Below are positions 16,081-25,312 of a stretch of DNA of 64,000 nt, one piece after another. The position numbers and the translations under genes were made by a program. The DNA is from Verrucomicrobiota bacterium (GTDB lineage Bacteria > Verrucomicrobiota > Kiritimatiellia > CAIVKH01). The stretch spans positions 124,001 through 188,000 of the forward strand of contig JACKPT010000005.1 in the NCBI GenBank assembly GCA_024233345.1, in the 5' to 3' direction. Below the pieces are notes generated by a model that was not told the origin of the DNA, made no database searches, and saw nothing but the letters and a program-made list of their open reading frames with translations. How positions within the stretch are numbered: the stretch's first letter is position 1; every line of letters begins with the position of its first letter.

Positions 16081-18837
16081 TCATTGAGGGGATCCCCAAT
16101 AGGTGCCAAAATACAGTGGGGCTCCAGGCCCGAGTTTGCGGACAAACCACGCTCCGGAGGTGCGTTGATAGACTGCGAGGTCATTCTTGCCATCACCATT
16201 GTAATCACCCGGAATCGGATCCATCGAGGCATCTCCCCAGTTTTGGCCGAACGTGATGGGTGGATAGGCAGGACCGACTGGTCCCAGAGATCGTATGAAC
16301 CAATTTCCAGTCGCACGTTGATAGACCGCCAAGTCGGCCCGGAGGTCCCCGTTGAAGTCACCTGGTACAGGGTCCATGGATGCATCGCCCCAATTTTGGC
16401 CAAAGGTAATGGGTGGGTAGGCTGGTCCAATCGGCCCGAGCGATCGAATGAACCAATTTCCAGTGGCTTTCTGGTAGACCGCCAGATCGTGCTTGCCATC
16501 CCGGTTGTAATCGCCAGGGACGGGAATCATCGAGGCATCACCCCAGTTTTGACCAAAGGTTATGGGAGGATACGCAGGACCGATCGGTCCAAGAGATCGG
16601 ATAAACCAATTGCCGGTCGTCCGTTGATAGACTGCGAGGTCAAAAATACCATCTCCATTGTAATCACCCGGTGCCGGGTCCATGGAGGCATCGCCCCAAT
16701 TTTGACCAAAGGTGATGGGTGGTCCGTTGGTGATTGTGCGAATAAACCAGTTCCCAGTTGTGGGTTGATAAAGGGCAAGGTCATAGACGCCATCCCCATT
16801 ATAATCACCCGGGACAGGAATCATCGAAGAATCCCCCCATTGAAGGTTGTACTGGGTGAACGAATTGGTTGAACTGGGACGAATATACCAGAGTCCGGTA
16901 CTCATTTCATAGGCGGCCAGATCGGAAATACCATCTCCATCATAGTCGCCGGACACCGGGATTGTGGGTTGCGTTGGTCCCAGCAGAATGGGAGCGACCG
17001 AAAGACTTTCGACTGACCTAGAACCATCGGAAACTACCATGCGGATGTAATACCTGCCGACGCGGGCACCGGGGGGCCATGTCCAAGATCCTGGTCCCGG
17101 ATATTGTTGCAGGGTCGCAATCGGTGTGGTTGATGGCACAATGGTTCCCACTTCATTCTGGCGGTCCGCGAAGAGTTGAATGGAGAGCAGGTCACCATCC
17201 AGGTCGGTCAGATTCCAGGCCACTTGAAAGAGTCCTTGGGTTGGCGTATTTTCAGCGCATAATTTTATTTCATCCAGCCAAAATTGTGTGGGGATATGGG
17301 CTTCCATTGGGTCGAATCGAAGATGCTTGATGAAACCGACTTCTTCCCAACCGCGCTGCGGTATCTCGGGGACCGCCGAGCGATCTTCATGAAACAGGTT
17401 GTCCCACAGGTCTACAGTATAGGTCCGCCACTCTTCCAGCAGTGGTATGTCCTTGGAGTAGGTACCGTCCAGCGTAATGCCCTCATTCCACCACAAGACT
17501 CTGGACTCCCATCCTCGCGCCACCTTGTCGAAAATATCTCCATAGCCGACTGGTGAACATTTTATGGTATGGGTGAAGTAGCGGTATTTTCGAGTATTGA
17601 TTGGAACAATGACCCCATTGCGCTTGGTGTTTAACCAAATCTGATCATCTGATTCCGGATAGGGTGGAATTGGGCTGTCGGTGATTGCGGAGAAAATGCC
17701 GCCAGCATAACTGACACTGTTCATCTGATAGAGCTGATCAATATCCGAACCATTCGTAAAATCCCATGGGTTATTGAGTTCTGAGGTCGCGTAGTCTACC
17801 CCGCTGGTGAAACTGGGAGACTGTATATCGATGACCGGGGGGTGACCGATTCGAATCAGGGCGCTGTAGGCGCTCAGGGCAATCTGTTGGAGAGCCGAGT
17901 TCTGGTGGCGGATGCCCTTCAGGTATACATAGTAATCTCCCGGTGGAAGGGCGGCGGTTTTCAAGTCGTAGCGTCCATCATTGTCAAGGCCGGAGACGAG
18001 CAGATCACCATCAAATCCGGAGGCATTATTGTCGATGAACAACTGGATCGAGTCGTACGCTCCATCGAGGCCGGAAGAGGACCATTGGATGCTGACCGTA
18101 GGCGAGGCGGCGGGGTCATAGGCGCGGATCCAGTCAAAGGAGACTGTCGCCCCGGCCGACCCCTGGCTGCTGGGCCAGAGATGAAAGCCATAAATCATTC
18201 CGGACCACGGCAGTCCGGCTTTATTGGGGGGGATGGCCAGAAAGCTGTTTCGCTCGTTCATCCAAGTGGTCCCATTGGGATCAATGTCATAAATTCGGAA
18301 TCCGGAAGATTGGGGTAAGGTCACATATTGCCCGCTCCCATTGAAGCTCGGTTCGCCATCAAACCACGTTATCAGGTTCCCTTCCGCTGCGGGCCACTGA
18401 TTAAACTGTTTGGCCCAAAAAATACTGATGTAGGACCGTTCGGTCTGGGCCAGCGACATTCTGAAAGATAAGTGTGAATACCGATCTGCATTCAATGGGT
18501 TTAATGGTCCATAGGGCATGCCCCCGGTGTACCGTGAGTAATAGCTGGTGTAATTCGGACGAAGAAATCCCGGGGAAAGCGGATAGACATAATAAGGAGT
18601 AACCGCTGATGTCCCGGTCCAGATGCCTCCGGTTGCCTGAATCGACTGGAATCCCACATCCAGTGCGATGTCTCTGAGATCCTGCATATCCCAAGGCTGG
18701 TGAGCAACGGCAGTAGCGAACTCGTCACCATCCGCTACGGTAACGGATTGCAACGGTGCTGTCAGAGTCAACGACTGCCCCAAGGCTTGAAAACCCATGC
18801 AGACCACACCGACGAGGAGATAGAATCTAGTGCCCAT
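16081..18837 (-). CDS. Large secreted protein with C-terminal FG-GAP-type repeats
   Basis: About 918 residues from ATG 18837, where a signal peptide begins (GTRFYLLVGVVCMGFQALGQ); ATG 18861 is an alternative. The first 610 residues contain two lectin- or jelly-roll-like modules (FDGEPSFNGSGQYVTLPQ; FWLDEIKLCAENTP) and a TDLDGDLLSIQLFAD Ig-like part. The C-terminal third is at least six repeats of 47-51 residues built on DYNGDGxxDLAVYQ, calcium-binding loops of FG-GAP/VCBS type, alternating with NWFIRSLGP and NWGDASMDPVPG. Probably a cell-surface or secreted carbohydrate-binding protein. No catalytic motif was found. Confidence 0.75.
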   Translation of the reverse strand: MGTRFYLLVGVVCMGFQALGQSLTLTAPLQSVTVADGDEFATAVAHQPWDMQDLRDIALDVGFQSIQATGGIWTGTSAVTPYYVYPLSPGFLRPNYTSYYSRYTGGMPYGPLNPLNADRYSHLSFRMSLAQTERSYISIFWAKQFNQWPAAEGNLITWFDGEPSFNGSGQYVTLPQSSGFRIYDIDPNGTTWMNERNSFLAIPPNKAGLPWSGMIYGFHLWPSSQGSAGATVSFDWIRAYDPAASPTVSIQWSSSGLDGAYDSIQLFIDNNASGFDGDLLVSGLDNDGRYDLKTAALPPGDYYVYLKGIRHQNSALQQIALSAYSALIRIGHPPVIDIQSPSFTSGVDYATSELNNPWDFTNGSDIDQLYQMNSVSYAGGIFSAITDSPIPPYPESDDQIWLNTKRNGVIVPINTRKYRYFTHTIKCSPVGYGDIFDKVARGWESRVLWWNEGITLDGTYSKDIPLLEEWRTYTVDLWDNLFHEDRSAVPEIPQRGWEEVGFIKHLRFDPMEAHIPTQFWLDEIKLCAENTPTQGLFQVAWNLTDLDGDLLSIQLFADRQNEVGTIVPSTTPIATLQQYPGPGSWTWPPGARVGRYYIRMVVSDGSRSVESLSVAPILLGPTQPTIPVSGDYDGDGISDLAAYEMSTGLWYIRPSSTNSFTQYNLQWGDSSMIPVPGDYNGDGVYDLALYQPTTGNWFIRTITNGPPITFGQNWGDASMDPAPGDYNGDGIFDLAVYQRTTGNWFIRSLGPIGPAYPPITFGQNWGDASMIPVPGDYNRDGKHDLAVYQKATGNWFIRSLGPIGPAYPPITFGQNWGDASMDPVPGDFNGDLRADLAVYQRATGNWFIRSLGPVGPAYPPITFGQNWGDASMDPIPGDYNGDGKNDLAVYQRTSGAWFVRKLGPGAPLYFGTYWGSPQ
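16090..16930. repeat. Tandem coding repeats of about 153 bases
   Basis: Near-identical copies of the FG-GAP unit follow each other in the 3' part of the gene. The unit is 51 codons where the GPIGPAYPP insert is present and 47-48 where it is not. Similarity at the DNA level is high enough that unequal recombination could change copy number. Confidence 0.7.
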
Positions 18838-18904
18838 CGGCTTATAAGATAGGAAAATCATCTCCCGTTGTTTAGGACATAAACTTAAAGGGATGGTTAT
18901 TCCT

Positions 18905-20473
18905 CTATTGTCCGTAGAGGACCATGCCCTGAACCTGGTCAAAAAATGCATCCCGCACCCGGAGATAACCGGCATCATTCGGGTGGTTTGCCGTGACCGG
19001 ATCAATTAGAGAGGCGGCCCAGCCAGGCACTGCGGTGATGGATTCATATACCCGGGCCAGTCGCGAACCAGTCGACGAGGCGATGGTATAAATGGTCGGA
19101 TTAAAGGACCGAATCCGTCCGGCTTGGATGTCCCGATTGCGGTAAGCGCTGGTGATGACGGGTGGAATTGTCGCGATGACAGTTTTCATGCCCCGGCTTT
19201 GAGCGGCGAATAGCAATGAGCGCAAATTGCCCTCAGTCAGGGTGAACAAGGAGTCGAACAGTGCGTCGTTTGTTCCCTCCATGAGTAACATGGCATCACC
19301 ATTCGGGTTAGCATTCAGAACACCAGCAACCCGATTGACGGCATCCCATGTGTATTCCCCTGGATTCCCATAGTTCAAGCATGAGAACTGCCCACCAAAG
19401 TAGATGTCCAGTTTTCGTTCAAGTAGCGCAGGATATCCAGTTGGGGGTCCTCCAGAGGAGCTGCTGGTCCCGTAGGTGATGCTGTCCCCGAAGCAAACCA
19501 AGGTGCGCCCTTCAGCCCCCCGGTGAGCATAGACTTGAGTCGGAACACTTTTTCCGGGAATTCCCCAATTCTTTGAGAAAGCCAATGCCTGTGCATCGAC
19601 TGTGCGAATAAACCAGTTTGCAGTGAGGCGGTGATACACCGCTAGATCAGCCTTTCCATCCCCATTGTAATCTCCCGGAACTGGAGTCGTTTCGTTCCAT
19701 CCCCAGTTTTCGGCAAAGAGAACCAATTGCCCGCCATTCAGGGTTTTAATGAACCAATTTCCATTGGCCCGGTCATATACCGCCAAGTCGGCTTTTCCGT
19801 CACCGGTATAGTCACCAACTACTGGCCACATGCCCTTGGTGCCCCAGTTCAGGCCAAAAGCAAGCAAGCGGTTGTCGCCCAACGTTTTAATAAACCAGTT
19901 TCCGGTGTGCCGTTGATATACCGCCAGTTCCGCTTTTCCATCCCCGTCATAATCTGCAGGTACCGGGGTCATATCGGGACCACCCCAATTTTCGCCAAAG
20001 GCCAACAATTGATTATTCAGGGTCTTGATGAACCAATTGCCAGTGGAGGGCTGATATAATCCCAGATCGGTTTTGCCGTCGCCATTATAGTCGGCGGGTA
20101 CACTAATCATCGATGAATCGCCCCAAATCTCGGCAAAAGCTAGAGCTTGATTGTCTCCCAGGGTTTTGATGAACCAGGCACCGGATGCCCGCTCGTATAC
20201 CGCCAACTCTGACTTCCCATCTCCGTTGTAATCACCAGGCGCAGGGTTTGCCTGGTTCCATCCCCAGTTCTCCGCGAACGCCAGAAGTTGCTCCGAGAGA
20301 GTCAGAATAAACCAATTACCTGTATCAGGATCATAAACTGCTAGTTCGTCGCGGTTTTTGGAGTCAGGATCTTCACCATTAAAATTGGCTGAAAATGCTG
20401 CCCCAAGGGCACTTTGAAATGAAAAAATGGCAATCGAACAAAGCAACCATAGTGTGTGGAGTTTCATATTCAT
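18905..20473 (-). CDS. Secreted GDSL/SGNH hydrolase with N-terminal FG-GAP-type repeats
   Basis: 522 residues with signal peptide (LHTLWLLCSIAIFSFQSALG). Residues 35-315 hold six repeats of 47 residues (DYNGDGKSELAVYERASGAW style). From about residue 318 an SGNH esterase domain follows: block I LVCFGDSITYGTSS with the nucleophile Ser, block II NYGNPGEY, block III MEGTNDALF, and the catalytic Asp/His pair near the C terminus in DPVTANHPNDAGY. Likely removes acetyl or other ester groups from polysaccharide outside the cell. A GAGGAAA site precedes the ATG. It shares its repeat family with the next gene on the same strand. Confidence 0.88.
   Translation of the reverse strand: MNMKLHTLWLLCSIAIFSFQSALGAAFSANFNGEDPDSKNRDELAVYDPDTGNWFILTLSEQLLAFAENWGWNQANPAPGDYNGDGKSELAVYERASGAWFIKTLGDNQALAFAEIWGDSSMISVPADYNGDGKTDLGLYQPSTGNWFIKTLNNQLLAFGENWGGPDMTPVPADYDGDGKAELAVYQRHTGNWFIKTLGDNRLLAFGLNWGTKGMWPVVGDYTGDGKADLAVYDRANGNWFIKTLNGGQLVLFAENWGWNETTPVPGDYNGDGKADLAVYHRLTANWFIRTVDAQALAFSKNWGIPGKSVPTQVYAHRGAEGRTLVCFGDSITYGTSSSSGGPPTGYPALLERKLDIYFGGQFSCLNYGNPGEYTWDAVNRVAGVLNANPNGDAMLLMEGTNDALFDSLFTLTEGNLRSLLFAAQSRGMKTVIATIPPVITSAYRNRDIQAGRIRSFNPTIYTIASSTGSRLARVYESITAVPGWAASLIDPVTANHPNDAGYLRVRDAFFDQVQGMVLYGQ
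19600..20340. repeat. Tandem coding repeats of 141 bases
   Basis: Six units of 47 codons encoding the FG-GAP-like calcium loops of the GDSL hydrolase, more diverged from each other than those at 16090-16930. Confidence 0.65.
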
Positions 20474-20558
20474 TATTTTCCTCAGGGTGGGCTATACCGT
20501 ATGGGAGAATTTTTCCCTGACCTTTTCCAACAGGCAAACTCGTGATAGTATACACGAT

Positions 20559-21203
20559 ATGAGCAAATTTCCATGTGTTTCTTTCTGGATTTTGATCAGT
20601 ATTTCAGGCCTCACGCCATTAATGGCACAAACGGAGCCAGCAGGGGCATCGATGGCGTCACCTTCGACATATCGGATTTCTGCCCTGGTTGATAGTACCA
20701 ACGGGGTACGGGTGGGCTTTGTGAACGTATCGGATGGAACTTCTTTCTTTATTTCCGAAGGCGAGGAGAGCCATGGGGTCTTTGTCATCGAAGCAGATTA
20801 TTTGAGGGAGAGAGTATTGCTATCCCTGCAGAATAAACTGCGGGAACTCTATCTTACCGATGACCCGGATTCGAGAGTGGTCCACATCGTCCCCACAGCA
20901 CCAGTCGACGCTACCGGAGTCACGGCGGCAGACCTTGGGATCGATCAGCTTCAGGCGACTCCTTCTGATTACCCTTCCGCAGGTTTGCAGGCGATGATGG
21001 CGCAGTTCCCGGATTCGGTGCCTACCAACTTTGGTCATCAGCCCAATGCGATCCAGCAATACCTTGAGGAGAATCCGGAGGTTGCGATATCACTCGGTAA
21101 ATCGCCCGGCCGATACGGATCAGGAATTGAAGAAATGCTGCGCTTGAATCCTGACCTGAGCAATAATCTGGAGAGGACTCAATCCTTTCCCACATCCCCT
21201 TGA
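20559..21203 (+). CDS. Secreted protein of unknown function
   Basis: 214 residues from ATG 20559; an in-frame extension to 20427 runs into the divergent gene and is unlikely. Residues 1-23 form a signal peptide (FPCVSFWILISISGLTPLMA). The middle (RISALVDSTNGVRVGFVNVS; FVIEADYLRERVLLSL) looks like a small alpha/beta domain, and the tail is low in complexity (PEVAISLGKSPGRYGSG). No ribosome binding site; AT-rich boxes sit so close to the ATG that the message may be leaderless. Divergent from the GDSL gene. Confidence 0.6.
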   Translation: MSKFPCVSFWILISISGLTPLMAQTEPAGASMASPSTYRISALVDSTNGVRVGFVNVSDGTSFFISEGEESHGVFVIEADYLRERVLLSLQNKLRELYLTDDPDSRVVHIVPTAPVDATGVTAADLGIDQLQATPSDYPSAGLQAMMAQFPDSVPTNFGHQPNAIQQYLEENPEVAISLGKSPGRYGSGIEEMLRLNPDLSNNLERTQSFPTSP

Positions 21204-21245
21204 ACCTTGCCGAGGTAAGTTCAGGCCAACCAGTCGTCCTTGTAT

Positions 21246-22124
21246 TCAGCCTTGCACCGGTAGCACCTGAAACTCCGGGCAGGCGGTCAGGAACGGGTCG
21301 GCCCGGTCGGTGGGATAGGCGTAGGGGGGGGCTTTATGGAAGGTGCAGAGGGCATGGTAGAGGCGTTTGTCCGTGGGGTCGATCCAGGCCGTCGAGCGGA
21401 ATAGGCCCCGGCGTTGGAGAGCGCCTTCGGGGTGGTATAGGCCAGCGATTCGCTCATGGGCTGTGCCGTGCTCCACGGTGGAGGTGGCTTGCTGCTGTTT
21501 GACGCGGCGCCCCACCTGGACCTTCATCCATTCGCGAACCGGGACATGGAGCCAGTGCGAGACCATGCCAAACCGACGAAACACAAATCGCTCCGGTCGT
21601 TTCACGCCATCAAACCGAATGCCCACGCTGCCGGGCTGGACGACGCACTCATGCAGGGTGGCGTCGAGGGGCACCCGCATTTCCATACCGAAGGCTCGCC
21701 ACCGCTGGAGCCCCTGGGCATTCGCGGCTTCCCAATGCAGGGAGGAAAGGATTTGCTTTTCAACCTCCCGCTCGCGCTCCCCGGGATGAATCAACACAAG
21801 CTCGACCAGGCGCTTGCTGGCTGGGTCGAAAAGTCCGAACCGACTGACGACTTCGTCGCCGCGACGTCCGGTCAGACCCGGATAACCCTCAATGCGCAAC
21901 AGATCCAGGTCATCCCAGCCATTGGTGGCGAGACTGGATTTATAGTCTCGCATCATTCGGTCAAAATCTGGTTCGCCAGGAGTTTTCTTCCAGTGAAGCT
22001 CCGCCCGGAACCGATACCGATCGGCAAACCCGCAACTGCCCGCGTCGGGATTCCGGGAAAACTGAAGCATTTCCCAGTCCTTCGGTAACTTCAGTCCAAT
22101 CTGTTGCCAAATCCAATGGAGCAT
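21246..22124 (-). CDS. Hypothetical protein downstream of ligA
   Basis: 292 residues from ATG 22124; the frame stays open further upstream into ligA but those residues look like an out-of-frame read of ligA. The protein is rich in Trp, Arg and His and has no signal peptide or membrane segment. Its middle part (WDDLDLLRIEGYPGLTGRRG; FGLFDPASKRLVELVLIHPG) alternates strands and helices. No family is recognised and no motif suggests an enzyme. Confidence 0.55.
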   Translation of the reverse strand: MLHWIWQQIGLKLPKDWEMLQFSRNPDAGSCGFADRYRFRAELHWKKTPGEPDFDRMMRDYKSSLATNGWDDLDLLRIEGYPGLTGRRGDEVVSRFGLFDPASKRLVELVLIHPGEREREVEKQILSSLHWEAANAQGLQRWRAFGMEMRVPLDATLHECVVQPGSVGIRFDGVKRPERFVFRRFGMVSHWLHVPVREWMKVQVGRRVKQQQATSTVEHGTAHERIAGLYHPEGALQRRGLFRSTAWIDPTDKRLYHALCTFHKAPPYAYPTDRADPFLTACPEFQVLPVQG

Positions 22125-22206
22125 GTGTGGCCGAAGCTTACCGTGAACTGCGCACCGGGAGCAAGGTGTTCTCAGGCCCAACGACAACCGAGGGTACCCT
22201 CTTGGA

Positions 22207-24246
22207 TTACGGAGGCTGCCCTGGGGGCTCTTGGTTGGCGAGGTCGAGGAAGTCTGCTTCGGTAAGAATGGAGACCCCGAGCTTTTCAGCTTTGGCGACT
22301 TTGGAGCCGGGGGCGTCACCGACGATCAGGTAGTCGGTTTTTTTGCTGACGCTGTCGGTGACGGTTGCGCCGAGGGAGCGCAGGGTCTCCTTGATGCTGT
22401 CGCGGCTGAAATGGCTCAGGGTGCCGGTTACCACGACGGTTTTCCCTTGCAGGGGGCCGACAGCGGAAACGGCGGACTGGGCGGGCGGGGTGGGGGCGAG
22501 TCCCGCATCGGTCAGTGCCTTGATCAAGGTCAGGTTTTTTTCATTGCGGAAGAAGTCGGCAATGGCATTGGCCATGATCTCACCGATATCGGGCACCGCT
22601 TCCAGTTCGGTTTCCGTCGCTTGTTGGATCCGGTCCAGGCTGCGAAAGGCATCCGCGAGCTTGCGGGCCGCCCCTTCTCCGACATGGGGAATGCCCAGGC
22701 CATGCAGTAGCCGCCACAAGTCCCGGGTTTTGCAATCCGCCAGTGCCTGGACCAGGTTGGCGGCAGACTTTGGACCCATTCGTTCCAGACCTGCCAGTTG
22801 GTCGCTGGTCAGGTGGAACAGATCCACATGGCTGGTCACCAGGCCGCTGTCCACCAGTTGATCGATCAGCTTGTCGCCGAGGCCTTCGATGTCCATGGCC
22901 TTCCGCGAGGCAAAGTGGGCGATGGATCGCTTGAGTTGGGCCGGGCAGGCCATGTTCTCACAACGCCAGGCAACAAATTCCGGATCGCGGTGGATCGGGC
23001 CATGACAGACCGGACAGCGGTGGCCGAGCGATTCGGGCAGGTTATAAGGGGCACTCTCCGCCGGTCTCTTTTCCATCACCACCCGGACCACAGCAGGAAT
23101 GACCTGTCCTGCCTTTTCGATCACTACAGTATCGCCGACCCGGATATCCTTCCGCTGGATTTCCTCTTCGTTATGAAGGGTTGCCCGGGCAATGGTGGAG
23201 CCGGCCAGAAAGACCGGTTCCAATTCGGCCACCGGGGTGAGGATGCCGGTGCGGCCGACCTGAACCGTAATTGCCTTGAGCCGGGTTTCCACCTGCTCGT
23301 GCGAGTATTTATACGCAATGGCAAACCTGGGAGCCTTCGCGGTTGCGCCGAGGATTTCCCAGAGGGAGAGGTCATTGACTTTCACCACCGCACCATCCAC
23401 ATCGTAGGGCAGTTCAGCTTCCCGGCGTTCCAATTCCCGAACCCGCTCCAGTACGTCCTCAATGCCGTTGCAGTCCCAGTAGAGCTGGGGAATTGGAAGC
23501 CCGGCCTGCTGGAGCCAGGTTATTTCCGATGCATGGGAGGAAAAACTCACCCCCTCGAGGGCGCCGGTGGCGTAAAAGACCGCAGCAAGCGGGCGCCTGG
23601 CCACTTCTGCGGAATCCAGCAATTTCAACGAGCCCGCTGTGGCATTGCGGGGATTGGCGAATTGCGGGCTCCCCGCCGCCTCCCGCTCCTGATTCAATTT
23701 CAAAAAGGCCTCCCGTGACAGATAGACTTCTCCCCGGACCTCCACCAAGGCCGGAGGGTCGGCCAGTTTCAATTTCAAGGGTATGGACCGAATGGTGCGG
23801 ACATTTGCGGTAATATCGTCGCCGGTGGTACCGTCCCCCCGGGTTGCCGCCAGGGTCATCAGTCCATTTTCATACCGGAGCGATAGTGAAACGCCATCGA
23901 CCTTGGGCTCGACCCCATAAGCAACGCTGGTTTGCCCGGTAAGTTTGCGAACCCGTTGATCAAATTTTCGCAGCTCCTCCGGATCGTAGGTGTTTTCCAG
24001 GGACATCATGGGTTTGAGGTGCTGGACGCTGGAAAATTCGGTCAAGGGTTTACCGCCCACGCGGCGGGTGGGGGAGTCGGGGGAATCGTACTCGGGATGC
24101 AGTGTTTCCAGATCCTGTAATTCCTTCATCAACGCGTCAAATGCCTGGTCAGAAATTTCCGGGGCGGCCTGCTGATAGTAGAGGTCGTTGTGCCGGTTCA
24201 GCTCCCGGCGAAGCTGCTCAATTCGATCTGCAATGTTCATCATCAT
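22207..24246 (-). CDS. ligA: NAD-dependent DNA ligase
   Basis: 679 residues, full length for LigA. The adenylation lysine is K115 in VEPKVDGVS; the Ia domain HNDLYYQQAAPEISDQAFDA is at the N terminus. A Cys4 zinc finger (CPVCHGPIH, CENMACP) lies near residues 405-430, helix-hairpin-helix repeats follow (GLGDKLIDQL; LGIPHVGEGAARKL), and a BRCT domain closes the protein (GKTVVVTGTLSHFSRDSIKE). Start is one of three consecutive ATG codons (24246, 24243, 24240); no strong ribosome binding site separates them. Seals nicks in replication and repair. Confidence 0.97.
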   Translation of the reverse strand: MMMNIADRIEQLRRELNRHNDLYYQQAAPEISDQAFDALMKELQDLETLHPEYDSPDSPTRRVGGKPLTEFSSVQHLKPMMSLENTYDPEELRKFDQRVRKLTGQTSVAYGVEPKVDGVSLSLRYENGLMTLAATRGDGTTGDDITANVRTIRSIPLKLKLADPPALVEVRGEVYLSREAFLKLNQEREAAGSPQFANPRNATAGSLKLLDSAEVARRPLAAVFYATGALEGVSFSSHASEITWLQQAGLPIPQLYWDCNGIEDVLERVRELERREAELPYDVDGAVVKVNDLSLWEILGATAKAPRFAIAYKYSHEQVETRLKAITVQVGRTGILTPVAELEPVFLAGSTIARATLHNEEEIQRKDIRVGDTVVIEKAGQVIPAVVRVVMEKRPAESAPYNLPESLGHRCPVCHGPIHRDPEFVAWRCENMACPAQLKRSIAHFASRKAMDIEGLGDKLIDQLVDSGLVTSHVDLFHLTSDQLAGLERMGPKSAANLVQALADCKTRDLWRLLHGLGIPHVGEGAARKLADAFRSLDRIQQATETELEAVPDIGEIMANAIADFFRNEKNLTLIKALTDAGLAPTPPAQSAVSAVGPLQGKTVVVTGTLSHFSRDSIKETLRSLGATVTDSVSKKTDYLIVGDAPGSKVAKAEKLGVSILTEADFLDLANQEPPGQPP

Positions 24247-24431
24247 GCGAGTATCATCGACGTCCGGCCTGGTGACAAGCCGGGATGAAGGCGCTTCATG
24301 ATCCACGTTGTTTATTCCGGTTGAATACCCTACAGTTGATCAATCAGAACCATCACGGGTATGGGTGGGGCGCAGCACATACGTGGCCTTGATCCCGATT
24401 GGATGCTCACAACACAACAGGAGGAGCAGTC

Positions 24432-24551
24432 ATGGGTGATACCGGCAAAAAAGACAAGGGCAAGCGCGAAACCCAGAAGAAGGCCAAATTGACTCCCAAG
24501 GAGAAACGGCAACAGAAGCGGGACAAAAAGCATGGTCCGGGGATGCTCTAA
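24432..24551 (+). CDS. 39-residue lysine-rich small protein
   Basis: A perfect AGGAGGAG ribosome binding site (24419-24426 region) precedes ATG 24432. The product begins MGDTGKKDKGKRETQKKAKL and continues with TPKEKRQQKRDKKHG; over 40 percent of it is Lys or Arg. Very similar short basic proteins occur in many unrelated bacteria, annotated only as hypothetical. Likely disordered and nucleic-acid binding, but that is inference. A minus-strand frame over the same bases is judged spurious. Confidence 0.7.
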   Translation: MGDTGKKDKGKRETQKKAKLTPKEKRQQKRDKKHGPGML

Positions 24552-24628
24552 CCCAGACCATGCAAGGGCCACCAGGATCTCCCGACGGCATGTGCGGGCC
24601 GAGCGGATGATCAGGTCTGTGCGTCGGG

Positions 24629-25312
24629 TCACCTGGTGTTTTCTACCGCCTGGGTGATTGTCCGGGCCACCCGGGCGGATTGGTCCAGTACCAACTCATG
24701 ACCGGTTTCCGCGTCCAACCAGGTTTCGCAACCGGGCATCAGATCCGGCCACGCGGTGAGTACTTGCGAAGGGATGATCTGGTCCTCTTCTCCATGGAGT
24801 GCGAGCACGGGAAAGGGCGCGGACTGAAGCTGGTTCCGCAGGTCTGTGTCGAGCAGGATCTGCAGGCCCTCGGTCAGGGCCTCGGTCGGGGTGGATGCGA
24901 TGTCATCGATGCGCCGATTCAGAGCCTCATCGGCCAACCGTTTTGGGGCGGCTGATTTCCTGAAAAAATTCTCCAGCACCAATCTGCGATTCCGGGGCAG
25001 ACCGCGCAGCATCACGTTGACCGCCCCGGGCGGTTGACCGGGAAACGAATGATCCGGGGGGCAGCAGAATTTGGGTGTGGATGAAATCAGCACACAGTGA
25101 CGGCAACATGCGGGATGAGCGAGGGCATGGCGCAGGGCCTGCACACCACCGAGCGACCACCCGATCAGGAGCGCGGGCGGACCCGTGACCGGTAGCGCCT
25201 CGGCGGAAGTAATCATGACCTCGGTAAATCCACAGTCGTTCAGTGCCTCCTGCAGCGGTGTCATCGCGCTTGCAGGGTAGGCCCAGCCTGGCACCAGGTA
25301 CACCGGGCTCAT
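24629..25312 (-). CDS. bioH: BioH-like pimeloyl-ACP methyl ester esterase
   Basis: 227-residue alpha/beta hydrolase. The nucleophile elbow GWSLGG has S53, the acid is in LHGEEDQIIP near residue 175 and the histidine in AETGHELVL near residue 208. Its ATG overlaps the bioF stop (TGATG). In the BioC-BioH route the enzyme frees pimeloyl-ACP for BioF. The family is confused with other small esterases; the operon with bioF makes the biotin role likely. bioC is not seen next to it. Confidence 0.8.
   Translation of the reverse strand: MSPVYLVPGWAYPASAMTPLQEALNDCGFTEVMITSAEALPVTGPPALLIGWSLGGVQALRHALAHPACCRHCVLISSTPKFCCPPDHSFPGQPPGAVNVMLRGLPRNRRLVLENFFRKSAAPKRLADEALNRRIDDIASTPTEALTEGLQILLDTDLRNQLQSAPFPVLALHGEEDQIIPSQVLTAWPDLMPGCETWLDAETGHELVLDQSARVARTITQAVENTR

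Noticed and set aside
16084..16872. Open plus-strand frame of 262 codons across the FG-GAP repeats
   Set aside because: It is the shadow of the repeats on the other strand and merely repeats because the coding strand does.
22231..23718. Long plus-strand frames opposite ligA
   Set aside because: High-GC antisense frames with no initiation site; ligA on the other strand is certain.
24330..24632. Minus-strand frame of 100 codons starting in a GTGA overlap with the bioH stop
   Set aside because: It is the antisense of the small Lys-rich gene, which has a far better ribosome binding site; its hydrophobic run is what lysine codons give when read backwards. It does not look like BioC.
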